From positions 1 to 64,000 of the forward strand of contig JABIWH010000040.1 in NCBI GenBank assembly GCA_018701215.1: DNA of 64,000 nt, given 5' to 3'. Below, piece by piece: positions 33,832 through 42,846 of this stretch. Origin of the DNA: Rhodospirillaceae bacterium (GTDB lineage: Bacteria > Pseudomonadota > Alphaproteobacteria > GCA-2731375). Numbering within the stretch: position 1 is the first letter of the stretch; each line of letters starts with the position of its first letter. Under the pieces are notes generated by a model. It had not been told where the DNA came from. It did not search any database and saw only the letters and a program-made list of their open reading frames with translations. The translations under genes were made by a program, and so were the position numbers.

Positions 33832-35151
33832 TTAACGCTGGGTCAGCTTGAACTCGATGCGCCGGTTGCGCCGGTTGGCGATTTCGCCCGATCTTGGATC
33901 AAGCGGCTGGAACTCGCCAAAGCCGGTGGCCGCCAAACGATGCGCCGGGACACCCTGTTCTACCAGGAATTTCACCACGGCAATGGCGCGGGCGGATGAT
34001 AGTTCCCAGTTCGTCGGGAATTGCGCCGTGGCGATTGGCACCGCGTCCGTATGGCCGTCAACGCGCAGCACCCAGTTGATTTCGGCCGGGATCTGTTGGG
34101 AAATTTCCACCAAGGTCTTCGCCAGCTGGGCAATCTGGCCCTGTCCCGCTACTTCCAATCGGGCCGAGCCGGAGCCGAACAGCACCTCGGATTGGAAGAC
34201 AAAGCGGTCGCCGACAACCTGTATGCCCCGGCGCTGCCCCAAGACCTCGCGCAGGCGGCCGAAAAATTCCGAGCGATAGCGGGTCAACTCTTCCACTTTC
34301 GATGCCAGGGCCCGGTTTAGCCGCTTGCCCAGATCGGTGATCGTTGCCTCGTCCTCGCGGTCCTTGGCTTCCGAGGCTTCAAGCGCGGCGTTCAGTCGCT
34401 GAATTTCCCGGCGCAAGGCCATGATCTGTTGGTTCAGGACACCGACCTGGGCCTTCTGATCCGTGCTCAAGGCCCGTTCAGCCTTGTAGTCGTCTTCCAG
34501 GCGGGTATAGAGGTCGAGCAGTTCGGAAAGGCGAATTTCCCGTTCTTCGACCTCGCGCTGGGCCAACAGGGTACGTTCCTGTTCGCCCGCCAGTTCGGCT
34601 TGCAGTTCCTTGCCGCGGTCGCGCAGGGCGCCGATCTCGGTCTCCCGCTTCTGCAGGTTTTGGACAAGCTTGCCGACCTGGGCCTCCAACTCGCCGCGCA
34701 ACTTTCGCAGCGCCTCTACATCCCGGCGCAGACTTTCCAGTTCCAGCAGGTGGCGCTGGTTCATTTCGGCGCTGACCCGTTCCCGCGATTTCGCCGCGGC
34801 CAGAGCATTCTCGGCCCCCTCGGCGCGGTTCGTCATCTGCCGCAATTGCACCTGCAATTGATCCCTATCCGTCACCGTGCTCTGCAATGAGGACGATAGT
34901 TGAGCAATATTGAGCCGCAGATCCACATTCGCCTGGCGCTCCAGATCCAGCAAGTCGGCCAATTCATTGACCTGCCGGTTCAGCCGTTCCAACGCCTCGT
35001 CCTTGCCTGAAATCGCCTGGGTCAGCAGCACCTGGGCGAGGACGAAGACCACCAGTAAAAAGATGATGACCAATAGCAGTGTCGCCAGCGCATCAACAAA
35101 GCCGGGCCAGATATTGCCCGCGCTATCACGATTATTGCGTCGTCTGGCCAT
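33832..35151 (-). CDS. MotB-like rod: membrane anchor, coiled coil, OmpA domain
   Basis: A 439-residue inner-membrane protein. A single N-terminal membrane helix (about 15-43) begins with WPGFVDALATLL, where Asp20 stands at the position of the proton-binding Asp of MotB-type stators. A long coiled coil rich in Glu, Arg and Leu follows (~45-295). The C-terminal OmpA-like domain binds peptidoglycan: VDGHTDAVPIATAQFPTNWE and RRNRRIEFKLTQ carry the conserved Asp and Arg. The coiled coil is far longer than in flagellar MotB. It lies 40 bases after the MotA-like gene on the same strand, so the two are likely subunits. The role is unknown. Confidence 0.88.
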   Translation of the reverse strand: MARRRNNRDSAGNIWPGFVDALATLLLVIIFLLVVFVLAQVLLTQAISGKDEALERLNRQVNELADLLDLERQANVDLRLNIAQLSSSLQSTVTDRDQLQVQLRQMTNRAEGAENALAAAKSRERVSAEMNQRHLLELESLRRDVEALRKLRGELEAQVGKLVQNLQKRETEIGALRDRGKELQAELAGEQERTLLAQREVEEREIRLSELLDLYTRLEDDYKAERALSTDQKAQVGVLNQQIMALRREIQRLNAALEASEAKDREDEATITDLGKRLNRALASKVEELTRYRSEFFGRLREVLGQRRGIQVVGDRFVFQSEVLFGSGSARLEVAGQGQIAQLAKTLVEISQQIPAEINWVLRVDGHTDAVPIATAQFPTNWELSSARAIAVVKFLVEQGVPAHRLAATGFGEFQPLDPRSGEIANRRNRRIEFKLTQR

Positions 35152-35191
35152 GCCGGATTTCAGGCGCCCGCGCGCCGCGAATTTTCTGTTG

Positions 35192-36331
35192 TCATCTTTC
35201 GTCCGCCAGGGCGGCGATGGTCCGCGCCAACAGTTTGATCTCGCTGCGCAGTTCCGCCACCGTTTGATTGCGGCCCTCGCTCATTTCCTCCAACAGGCGC
35301 ATGACGTAAACATCCAGATTGCGCAGGTGCGAGCGGGAGGCTTCATCAAGGCCCATTTCCTGGCCGTCCAGATGGTTGCTCAGATTTTGCAGTACCGGAC
35401 GAATTTCCATCTGGCTTTCCGCCAGCTTGATCATCAGGCCCTGCTCCGCCTTCATCTGATCGGTCAGGATCGACAATTTATCGACCAAGGCCATCAGGGT
35501 ATGCTGCGCCGAATTACGCCCTTCCTCGGACCTTGAAATGGTGCGTTGCAGATTCTCAAGGCTGTCGGCGGTCTGTTCCAACAGCGCCTGCACATAGGCC
35601 GGTACCGATTGATCACCCTCGCCCAGGCCACCGCCGCTGGACAGGCGGGTATAGCTGGACAGCCATTCTTCGAGGTCATTGTAGAAGCGATTTTGTGCCT
35701 GGCTGGCCTGCAATTCCAAAAAACCAAGCACCAGGCTGCCGGCCAGACCAAACAGCGATGATGAAAAGGCCACGGCCATGCCGTTCAGGGGTGACTGCAA
35801 ACCGGCCTTCAGATCGGAAAAAATGCTGGCAAAATCTCCCGCTGCCAGCGACAGGCTGCCAATCGTCTTGCCCACCGCCGCAACGGTTTCCAACAGCCCC
35901 CAGAAGGTTCCCAAAAGGCCGAGAAAGATCAGCAAACCGATCAGGTATCGGGACATATCCCGGCTTTCATCCAGCCGGGAATAAATCGAATCCAACATGG
36001 AGCGCATGGACAGTGCCGACAGCGACATCCGGCCGCCGCTACGCTCTCCCAGCATGGTTGCCATGGGCGCCAGCAACTTCGGCTCCCGCTGCACGGAAAG
36101 GCCGGGTTCGGAACGGCGGAAGGTCTCCACCCACTCCACCTCGGGCCGCAGCATCAGGACCTGGCGAAAAGCATGCGCGATGCCAAACGCCAGCGTGGCG
36201 AGGATCATGCCGTTCAACACCATGTTGGCCTGAAAAGCGCGGACCAGGGGCAGATAGAGCAGCACTGCCGCGACGGCCACCAGGGCCAGAAAAATCAACA
36301 TGCGAACGAGATAACGGTCAGGCCGGGTCAT
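35192..36331 (-). CDS. MotA/TolQ/ExbB-like proton-channel protein
   Basis: A 379-residue membrane protein. Two hydrophobic helices lie near the N-terminus (~12-30 and ~36-55), a third at ~140-165 with GLLIFLGLLGTFWGLLETVA, and a fourth at ~195-220 with GMAVAFSSSLFGLAGSLVLG. The last two segments are the channel-forming region of the MotA/TolQ/ExbB family. A C-terminal cytoplasmic coiled-coil region (~240-379) is present, unlike in TolQ. It is the partner of the MotB-like rod. Its ATG at 36331 follows the OmpA-like gene by about 170 bases. Confidence 0.85.
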   Translation of the reverse strand: MTRPDRYLVRMLIFLALVAVAAVLLYLPLVRAFQANMVLNGMILATLAFGIAHAFRQVLMLRPEVEWVETFRRSEPGLSVQREPKLLAPMATMLGERSGGRMSLSALSMRSMLDSIYSRLDESRDMSRYLIGLLIFLGLLGTFWGLLETVAAVGKTIGSLSLAAGDFASIFSDLKAGLQSPLNGMAVAFSSSLFGLAGSLVLGFLELQASQAQNRFYNDLEEWLSSYTRLSSGGGLGEGDQSVPAYVQALLEQTADSLENLQRTISRSEEGRNSAQHTLMALVDKLSILTDQMKAEQGLMIKLAESQMEIRPVLQNLSNHLDGQEMGLDEASRSHLRNLDVYVMRLLEEMSEGRNQTVAELRSEIKLLARTIAALADER

Positions 36332-36499
36332 GCCGCGAACCTATATGATCGCCGGTCCACCATTCCTCGCGGCCACGGCACCTGCAAATCGACCGCCTGC
36401 GAATAGACCTGTATCATTCACCCCCCTCGCACTCTCTGCTCCAAATTGCCTTTTGCTTCAGCACGCGGCTTCCATGGAGTAGTTGCTGTCCTCGACGCT

Positions 36500-37741
36500 T
36501 TATCTCTGCAACAGCAGAATATCAACACGGTCCGGCGCGCCGCCGTCCCTGGCAATACCTAATGCGCGCACATCGATGCGCGTGCTGCGCAAACCATTTT
36601 CGATTAGAAAAGAACGCACCGCCAGGGCCCGCGACAGGGAAAGCCGGCGTGCCTTGGAGGTATCGTTGCCCGAGCCTTCGGCATAGGCCTTCAACTGCAG
36701 GCGCGCCTCGGTCGCGGCCACCTTGTCCGCCATTGTCTTCAAAAGATCCTCGTCGCCACGGGTCAGCGCGGAACTGCCGGCGCGGAAGCGAACCTGCAAC
36801 AGGCTGTCACCTGACGGCGTCAAGGCTGCCAGCTGCTGCCGTTTTGCCTGCGGTTTTATCTGCGGTTTGGCCGCAGCCTTAACCGGCGCCGCAGCGGATT
36901 TGGGCACAGGTTTCGTGCTTGCGGTACTGGCCGGCGCGGCCTTGGGCGTCATGGGCATCACGGCCGCGGGAGGCGGCGGCGGTGGTGGCGGTGGCGCCAA
37001 TGTTCTGGTTGCAGCCTTTTTCGGCTGGCTGGCCTTTGCCATGGGCGCCTTTGGCAACACGGCTCTCGGCGCCGGTGCTTTCGGCGGCGTTATTTCTTGT
37101 ATCGGGGCCTTTGGCGCCGTAACCATTGGTGCAGCGGCTGTTTTTGGCGGTGGCGGGGTCTTCAGGCGCATGGCGGGCGGCGGCGGCGGGGCCAGGCGGG
37201 CAATTTTCGCCGGCGCCTGTTTCGCCATCACCTTTGGTGCCACCGGCTGCCTTTTCGCGGGCGCGGGCGGCGCAGGTGGTGCGGGCGCTCTGGTGACGAG
37301 CCGGGGTACTTTCGATAGGCGTGCCTTGGACCGGGGCGCCGTCCGCTGGGGCGCTCTGGCAGCCGGTTTCGCGGCCATGATGGGCGCGGACCGGGATAGC
37401 GCTTGCGAGCCCGGGGCCGGGCCCGGTTGACGCAGGGTTAGCCGAGGACTGGGCCGTTTCAGGTTCAGATTGGGGATCAGCAACGGCCGGCCGCCTTGAT
37501 GGCGGGCCAGGCCAGGCTGTAGTGACGGCATCGGCCCGACAATCGAGCCGTCCGCGTTGCCATAAATTGCGCTGAGGTTGGTCACCACGCCCGACGGCCC
37601 CTGGCCACCGACAAAGACGGTTTGCTGCGCCAGGGCAAGCGGGATTACGCCAAGCACCGCGAACGCCGGCAACAGAGGCCGCAACGATGGCAAAAGGACG
37701 TCGTTGAACAGACGGTTGATTAGGTCGGAATATGCTTTCAT
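36500..37741 (-). CDS. Exported OmpA-domain protein with long Pro/Ala/Lys linker
   Basis: A 413-residue protein with an N-terminal signal sequence (hydrophobic LLPAFAVLGVIPLALA, predicted cut after ALA-). A spacer of about 220 residues is rich in Pro, Ala and Lys with runs such as PPPPPPPP, like the spacer of TonB or TolA. The C-terminal OmpA-like domain runs from about 320 to 413 (VRFRAGSSALTRGDED, RRLSLSRALAVRSFLIENG). I start at ATG 37741; an upstream TTG would extend the frame. It is transcribed before the MotA- and MotB-like genes and may span the periplasm for the same complex, which is inference. Confidence 0.8.
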   Translation of the reverse strand: MKAYSDLINRLFNDVLLPSLRPLLPAFAVLGVIPLALAQQTVFVGGQGPSGVVTNLSAIYGNADGSIVGPMPSLQPGLARHQGGRPLLIPNLNLKRPSPRLTLRQPGPAPGSQALSRSAPIMAAKPAARAPQRTAPRSKARLSKVPRLVTRAPAPPAPPAPAKRQPVAPKVMAKQAPAKIARLAPPPPPAMRLKTPPPPKTAAAPMVTAPKAPIQEITPPKAPAPRAVLPKAPMAKASQPKKAATRTLAPPPPPPPPPAAVMPMTPKAAPASTASTKPVPKSAAAPVKAAAKPQIKPQAKRQQLAALTPSGDSLLQVRFRAGSSALTRGDEDLLKTMADKVAATEARLQLKAYAEGSGNDTSKARRLSLSRALAVRSFLIENGLRSTRIDVRALGIARDGGAPDRVDILLLQR

Positions 37742-37775
37742 GAGACTTTCGCGGCTGCTTCTCACGGCTAAAAAT

Positions 37776-38105
37776 TTATGTTGCGCCAATGCCTATACCA
37801 GAAACAGTACCACCAACAATGTAACAATCGTCTGGCGGCTGGTACAAGGCGCGCCACACCATACTGCATTGGCCCGGCACGATAAACCAGAGTGTATGTC
37901 CGGGCAACGGATTAGCGCATCGATCAGTGCGCATCTTAAGAACCGCTCCCAACTTGGGCCAAGTAGACAGGGCAATCTTGGCAAAAATGTGGCCATTCAG
38001 TTCATTGCCGACGCGCAATACATGCGCCCCGCCGAATACGAAGAACCTGGCCATAGTGCTCGAATAAGCCAGCCACTGGATCTCGGGTAGCTCAATCACA
38101 GACAC
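37776..38105 (-). CDS. Possible small hypothetical protein
   Basis: A 109-residue open frame in the same direction as its neighbours, with a GTG start and a poor ribosome-binding site. The sequence contains FVFGGAHVLRVG and HTLWFIVPGQCSMVW. I do not recognise it and it has no signal peptide. It fills most of an otherwise empty 380-base gap between suhB and the OmpA-like gene, and could be non-coding. Confidence 0.3.
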   Translation of the reverse strand: MSVIELPEIQWLAYSSTMARFFVFGGAHVLRVGNELNGHIFAKIALSTWPKLGAVLKMRTDRCANPLPGHTLWFIVPGQCSMVWRALYQPPDDCYIVGGTVSGIGIGAT

Positions 38106-38123
38106 TAACCCGTTTGATCGGAA

Positions 38124-38927
38124 CTATTGCTCCCGCCGGGCCTGTCTCATCAGGCGCAGCATGCGGCCATGGATGGCTTCGTTGGCGGCCAGGACATCGC
38201 CTGTGTATAGCGGGTCGCTGCCGCCGTCGGTACGGCTGACCATGGCGCCGGCTTCCCGCGCCAACAGCAATCCCGCCGCGATGTCCCAGGGCGACAGGCC
38301 GGTTTCCCAAAAGCCGTCAAAGCGCCCCGCCGCCACATAGGCCAGATCCAGCGCCGCCGAACCCATGCGCCTGATGCCGGCGCATTCGGCGCTAATCGCA
38401 CTCAATTCCGCCATATAGCCGGGATTGTCGGCGCGGCCCAAATGGGGAATGCCGGTGCCGATCACTGCATCGCCCATATTGCGGCGCGAGGAAACGCGCA
38501 AGCGGCGGTCATTCAGATAGGCACCCTGGCCTTTCTCGGCCCAGAACATCTCGTCCGAGACCGGCGCATAAACCAGCCCGGCGGTGACCTCTCCCTGTTC
38601 TTCCAGGGCGATGGAAATAGAGAACATTGGAATGCCGTGCATGAAGTTCGTGGTGCCGTCGATGGGATCAATGATCCAGCGCCGGGTTGCATCCTCGCCC
38701 ACGATATCCTCGCCCTCCTCGGTCAGGAAGCCAAAGGTGGGGCGCGATTGCGCCAGCGATTCGCGGAGTTTTTGATCCGTGCGCACATCCGCCGCCGTGA
38801 CGAAATCGCCCGGCCCCTTGCGCGAGACCTGTAAATTCTCGACTTCGCCAAAATCACGCACCAAGCGGCGCGAGGCCTTGCGCACCGCCAGCTGCATCAC
38901 ATTCATCAGAGGGGATGTTCGCGACAT
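38124..38927 (-). CDS. suhB: Inositol monophosphatase family protein (SuhB-like)
   Basis: A 267-residue lithium-sensitive phosphatase. It carries the metal-binding motif WIIDPIDGTTNF (Asp87, Asp90), Glu71 in TEEGED upstream, and the C-terminal LSPWDIAAGLLLAREAG with the third Asp. It may hydrolyse inositol-1-phosphate or related sugar phosphates, or act in rRNA maturation as in E. coli. It lies 32 bases after efp on the same strand. Confidence 0.92.
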   Translation of the reverse strand: MSRTSPLMNVMQLAVRKASRRLVRDFGEVENLQVSRKGPGDFVTAADVRTDQKLRESLAQSRPTFGFLTEEGEDIVGEDATRRWIIDPIDGTTNFMHGIPMFSISIALEEQGEVTAGLVYAPVSDEMFWAEKGQGAYLNDRRLRVSSRRNMGDAVIGTGIPHLGRADNPGYMAELSAISAECAGIRRMGSAALDLAYVAAGRFDGFWETGLSPWDIAAGLLLAREAGAMVSRTDGGSDPLYTGDVLAANEAIHGRMLRLMRQARREQ

Positions 38928-38959
38928 CTATCCGGTCCTATCGCCTGTCGGCTCAAAAA

Positions 38960-39523
38960 TTATTCGGCACGCTTGACGTAGCTGCCGTCTTCCGTGTTCA
39001 CGACGATTTTGTCGCCGATACCAACGAACGGCGGCACCGAGGAACGGATATCATTGTCCAGGATCGCCGGCTTGTATGACGCCGCCGCCGTCTGGCCCTT
39101 CAATACCGGTTCCGTATCCAGCACCTCCAGGGTGACCTGCTCGGGCAGGGCGACGCCGATCACCGCGCCTTCGTAACTTTCAATGGTGACCGTCATGCCA
39201 TCCTGCAAATAGGCCGCCTGTTCGCCCAATTGCTCGGCGTTCAGGGCAACCTGGTCATAGGTCTCGGTATCCATGAAGGTATGGCTGTCGCCATCGCTGA
39301 ACAGAAACTGATGATCCTTTTGATCGAGGCGCACCTTCTCGACATTTTCCGAAGCCCGGAAGCGCTCGTTCAATTTGCTGCCGTCGAGCAGATTGCGCAG
39401 CTCGACCTGCAAATAGGCCCCGCCCTTGCCCGGTTGGGTATGGGCGATCTTCACCGCCCGCCACAAACCACCCTTATGTTCGACCACATTGCCAGGCCGG
39501 ATGGCGTTGCCATTAATTCTCAT
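38960..39523 (-). CDS. efp: Elongation factor P
   Basis: A 187-residue three-domain factor that rescues ribosomes stalled on polyproline. The modified lysine is in the loop QPGKGGA (Lys33). The C-terminal OB domains contain SDGDSHTFMDTETYDQ. Polyproline proteins in the same gene set, such as the Pro-rich OmpA-like protein two genes downstream, would need EF-P. It starts the suhB-ompA-motA-motB run. Confidence 0.95.
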   Translation of the reverse strand: MRINGNAIRPGNVVEHKGGLWRAVKIAHTQPGKGGAYLQVELRNLLDGSKLNERFRASENVEKVRLDQKDHQFLFSDGDSHTFMDTETYDQVALNAEQLGEQAAYLQDGMTVTIESYEGAVIGVALPEQVTLEVLDTEPVLKGQTAAASYKPAILDNDIRSSVPPFVGIGDKIVVNTEDGSYVKRAE

Positions 39524-39668
39524 GGTTTCATTCTCATGACATTATCCTCGTGCGCGGTCCCCACTCGTTCGGCCTTCAATCAATAGTCCGATGGCTTGGA
39601 AAGGCGGCGGAAACTAACAGGGCAGACGACGCGACGCAATGATCATGGGAGATATCAGCTTTTTCGTT

Positions 39669-39697
39669 TTGCCATGACATTTTTGCTGCGCTAGGCT
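39669..39697 (+). promoter_or_regulatory. Candidate sigma-70 promoter for ridA
   Basis: TTGCCA at 39669-39674 and TAGGCT at 39692-39697 are 17 bases apart, upstream of the RidA gene. The -10 box is weak. Confidence 0.35.
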
Positions 39698-39735
39698 TCA
39701 GCCAACACTACCCATAATCGTTGGAGAAGAACAAA

Positions 39736-40083
39736 ATGGACATCACACGGCATAATCCCGGCCCACGCATGAGCCAGGCGGTGGAACACAACGGCACGGT
39801 CTATCTGGCCGGGCAAGTCGCCAATGATCAAAACGCAGATATCGGTGAGCAGACCCGGCAGGTTCTCTCCAAGATCGATGCCCTGCTGGGCAAATGCGGC
39901 AGCGATAAGTCAAAGCTTCTGTGGGCCCAGCTGTGGGTTACGGACATGCGCAATTTCGCGGCCATGAACGAGGTCTGGGACGCCTGGATCGATCCGGAGA
40001 ACCCACCGGTCCGCGCCGGGCTGTGCAGTGACCTGGCGGCACCGGGCTATCTGGTGGAAATCATGGTGATGGCGGCGAAGTAA
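39736..40083 (+). CDS. RidA/YjgF family protein
   Basis: A 115-residue RidA-family protein. RidA proteins hydrolyse reactive enamines and imines made by PLP enzymes, relying on an Arg in the motif PVRAGLCS (here VRA). Also visible: VYLAGQVANDQN and LWAQLWVTDMRNFAAMNEVW. GGAGAAG lies 7 bases before ATG 39736. The catalytic Arg is kept. The start at 39736 replaces an in-frame TTG 15 bases upstream. Confidence 0.92.
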   Translation: MDITRHNPGPRMSQAVEHNGTVYLAGQVANDQNADIGEQTRQVLSKIDALLGKCGSDKSKLLWAQLWVTDMRNFAAMNEVWDAWIDPENPPVRAGLCSDLAAPGYLVEIMVMAAK

Positions 40084-40109
40084 GACGAGGTTAGCCCAAT
40101 ATTGGGCAT

Positions 40110-40994
40110 CTAATCTGGAGCCGGCGCGAACTTGCAGCGGGCGCCGTTGGCAACGATGGTGCCCGCCGTGGGGCTAGGGAAATGGGCCGCCAGGATCAGG
40201 GTATCCGTATCGGCGTTTTGCTCGACGAATTTGCGTCGGGAGGCACGGGACATCTCCGCATCCCAGCAAAACCGGCTGTTCCATTCCGGGTGCGCCACCT
40301 GCACCGCGTGATGTAACAGATCGCCGCTGAAGACGGCGTTCTTGCCGCCCGCCGAAAGGTTCATGCAGACATGGCCGGGTGAATGGCCCGGCGTCGGGTC
40401 CAGCCACATCTGATCGTCGAGGGCATGATCGCCATCGACCAGAACCGCCTGTCCCGCCGCCATCACCGGCAGTACCGAATCCTCGAAACAGCCGTCGTTG
40501 GAGCCCGCCCCGCCCGCATCATCCTCGGTGGTGGACCAGTGTTCGTACTCGCGCTTTTCAAAAATATACTTTGCATTGGGAAAGGTCGGCACCCAACGGC
40601 CATCGAGTAGTTGCGTGTTCCAGCCCACATGATCCACGTGCAGGTGGGTGCACATGACAAAGTCCACATCCTCCGGCGCCACGCCCATGGCAGCCAGATT
40701 ATCCAGCCAGGGGGTTTGCAGATTATTCCATGGTGGGGTCGAGGCGCGCGGCTTGTCATTGCCGATGCAGGTATCCACCAGAATGGTGTGATGTCCGGTC
40801 CGGATGACATAGGCGTGCACGCTTTGGATCATGCGGCCGCTTGCTGCGTGCAGGAAATGCGGTAGCAGCCAATCGTGCTGGGCCGCGATGGCCTCGTCCG
40901 TGGCGTCGGGCAGAAAATATCCGGGGTGAAAGCCGGGAGCTTCAAGCTCCACGAGCCGATCGACGGTGACGTCGCCAAAATGCAAGGTTTTCAT
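40110..40994 (-). CDS. Metallo-beta-lactamase fold hydrolase
   Basis: A 294-residue MBL-fold protein. The zinc motif is THLHVDHVGW (His117, His119, Asp121, His122), with further ligands in PGHSPGHV near residue 209 and in the C-terminal AAHFPSP. The long N-terminus with HPGYFLPDATDEAIAAQHDW resembles quorum-quenching lactonases and related hydrolases, but the substrate cannot be fixed. It has no signal peptide. Confidence 0.9.
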   Translation of the reverse strand: MKTLHFGDVTVDRLVELEAPGFHPGYFLPDATDEAIAAQHDWLLPHFLHAASGRMIQSVHAYVIRTGHHTILVDTCIGNDKPRASTPPWNNLQTPWLDNLAAMGVAPEDVDFVMCTHLHVDHVGWNTQLLDGRWVPTFPNAKYIFEKREYEHWSTTEDDAGGAGSNDGCFEDSVLPVMAAGQAVLVDGDHALDDQMWLDPTPGHSPGHVCMNLSAGGKNAVFSGDLLHHAVQVAHPEWNSRFCWDAEMSRASRRKFVEQNADTDTLILAAHFPSPTAGTIVANGARCKFAPAPD

Positions 40995-41019
40995 GCTGCG
41001 AGTCTAACGCATTTCCTGG

Positions 41020-41613
41020 TTACTGTGGAATATGTCCATACATCTCGGGCGCCGTCCAATCCCACTCTCCGCCAGGCTTGCGAATGCTCAAATCAAGGCA
41101 GGCCGTACCTTTTTTCTGAAAATACAGCGCCCGCATGGCATACCATCCGGTTTTCGGCGTCTTGATCTGAACGGCACCAAGCGATGCACAAGCGTGCTTG
41201 CCGTCGTGGGTATAGATATCGGTGCCTGCCACGGTCACCCGCAGCCCGTCGTTTGACTGAAACTCTAATTCATGCACCCCTGCCGAAAAATGCAGATAGC
41301 CTTCAATGAAGGCGATCACCTCGATATTTGATCCCGACGTCAGGGCATAATCGACCCCGTCCGTATCGCCATATACGAAGCCTTCCAGAGGCTTGCCCAA
41401 TCTCGCTTCACCGCGCCAGCCTTCCGCGGCTTCCAACCACTCCACGCTGCCATAGGCATACTTGACGGCCAGGCCCGGTTTCAGGGCCGAAGCGGTAGGT
41501 TGCGGCGCCGCCGGGGCGAGCACGAACAATTCGCCCGCCTGCGCCGGCAATGCCCAAAACAAGGGCACTGCCGCCAGCAAGGCGGCGCATTTCAATAACC
41601 TAAGCCAATGCAT
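41020..41613 (-). CDS. Exported PA14-like domain protein
   Basis: A 197-residue protein with a signal peptide (MHWLRLLKCAALLAA, cut predicted after PAQA). The mature part contains HFSAGVHELEFQSNDGLRVT followed by GTDIYTHDG, which resembles a PA14 carbohydrate-binding domain. Two cysteines (ACASL and ACLDL) could form a disulfide. I start it at ATG 41613, with GGGGAG 7 bases upstream, because the longer open frame upstream spans tRNA-Val. It is otherwise a hypothetical protein. Confidence 0.75.
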   Translation of the reverse strand: MHWLRLLKCAALLAAVPLFWALPAQAGELFVLAPAAPQPTASALKPGLAVKYAYGSVEWLEAAEGWRGEARLGKPLEGFVYGDTDGVDYALTSGSNIEVIAFIEGYLHFSAGVHELEFQSNDGLRVTVAGTDIYTHDGKHACASLGAVQIKTPKTGWYAMRALYFQKKGTACLDLSIRKPGGEWDWTAPEMYGHIPQ

Positions 41614-41817
41614 GCCAAACTCCCCAAGCTTCCATTGCTTACTGGTCGCATGGTGACAAAATTTGCCTCCCAGAGCAACGTCGCTAGTGGGGCCAGCCAT
41701 GAATATTGCCCAGCAGACCAACAGAGGCTTGCGCCGCACTCCGCTTTCCCATATATCCCGTGGCAGCGAAACATCACGATCTCGCCCTGGGCCACCCTGG
41801 ACGGATACGATGCTTCC

Positions 41818-41894
41818 GGGCGCGTAGCTCAGATGGTTAGAGTGCCGTCTTGACATGGCGGAGGTCCCTGGTTCGATTCCAGGCGCGCCCACCA
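41818..41894 (+). tRNA. tRNA-Val (anticodon GAC)
   Basis: A 77-nt cloverleaf with encoded CCA. The acceptor GGGCGCG pairs with CGCGCCC, the anticodon loop is TTGACAT (anticodon GAC), and the T arm is CCTGGTTCGATTCCAGG. The D-stem has one G-T pair. Confidence 0.95.
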
Positions 41895-42003
41895 TTTTCC
41901 CCCGATATGGCCGTTGAAAACAATCGCAAGCCTATGGTGCAGAAACCTTGGTCGAGGCTATGCTGGTGCCCTGTTTTGCCCGCAGCCGAGGACGCTCCGC
42001 ACC

Positions 42004-42846
42004 ATGGCCAATATTTTCAGCCTTACATCCCATCTGGTCTATGGCCATGTGGGCGGACAGGCCTCGGGGCCGGCTTTGCAGGCCTTGGGGCATGAGGTCT
42101 GGCACCTGCCGACCGTGCTGTTCTCGAACCATCCCGGCCATGGCGGTTTTGGCGGCGGACCGGTCGCATTGGCATTTCAGGATCAGCTGTTGGATGGCTT
42201 GCTGGAGCGGAATTTTCTGGCTGATTGCGCCGCCGTGCATACTGGTTATCTGGGGCAGACGGGCAGCATTGATATTGCCTTGCGGGCCATGGCTGCCGCG
42301 CCGAACAGCTTGCTCCTGTGCGATCCGGTGTTGGGTGACGATGGAGGTGAAGGGGGCACGCTGTATGTTGCCGAGGATCAGGCCGTGGCCTTGCGGGATC
42401 GCTTTTTGCCGCGTGCCGATCTGGTGACCCCGAACCGGTTCGAGCTGGCCTGGCTGAGCGGCCGGGAGATCAATGGCCTGGACGATGCAGTCAGCGCCGC
42501 CCAAGCCTTGGGGCCGGAGATCGTTATTTGCACCTCCGCCGCACAAGATGCGGAACGGCTATACAATCTTGCCGTGACGCCGGCGGGGATTTATCAGGTT
42601 GGGGTGCCGCTTATTGCTGATGCCGCTGCGGTGCCCAAGGGTACCGGCGATGCGTTTGCCGCCATTCTACTGGGCCATTACCTCAATCACCGCGATATCG
42701 CCGCCGCCCTGGCCTGGGCCAGTGCCGCCTTGCATGGCTTGATCCAGGCCAGCATCGAGCTGGGATCGGACGAACTGGCAGTGATCGCCGCGCAAGATCA
42801 AATCACGGCGCCAAGTCAAATGTTCGAGGTTGAGCGCCTGGATTAA
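42004..42846 (+). CDS. pdxY: Pyridoxal kinase
   Basis: A 280-residue ribokinase-fold enzyme that phosphorylates pyridoxal to PLP. FSLTSHLVYGHVGGQASGPA near the start and LLCDPVLGDDGGEGGTLYV are family motifs. PKGTGDAFAAILLGHYL contains the catalytic Asp. The length is normal. ATG 42004 has GAGGAC about 10 bases upstream. Its stop overlaps that of glcF in the sequence TTAA (convergent). Confidence 0.9.
   Translation: MANIFSLTSHLVYGHVGGQASGPALQALGHEVWHLPTVLFSNHPGHGGFGGGPVALAFQDQLLDGLLERNFLADCAAVHTGYLGQTGSIDIALRAMAAAPNSLLLCDPVLGDDGGEGGTLYVAEDQAVALRDRFLPRADLVTPNRFELAWLSGREINGLDDAVSAAQALGPEIVICTSAAQDAERLYNLAVTPAGIYQVGVPLIADAAAVPKGTGDAFAAILLGHYLNHRDIAAALAWASAALHGLIQASIELGSDELAVIAAQDQITAPSQMFEVERLD

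Noticed and set aside
33832..37741. Zorya-type defence system
   Set aside because: MotA/MotB-like proteins are present, but no ZorC/D- or ZorE-like gene was seen nearby, and the neighbours are housekeeping genes.
41614..41895. N-terminal extension of the PA14-like protein
   Set aside because: It would run through tRNA-Val. The internal Met is followed by a clear signal peptide.
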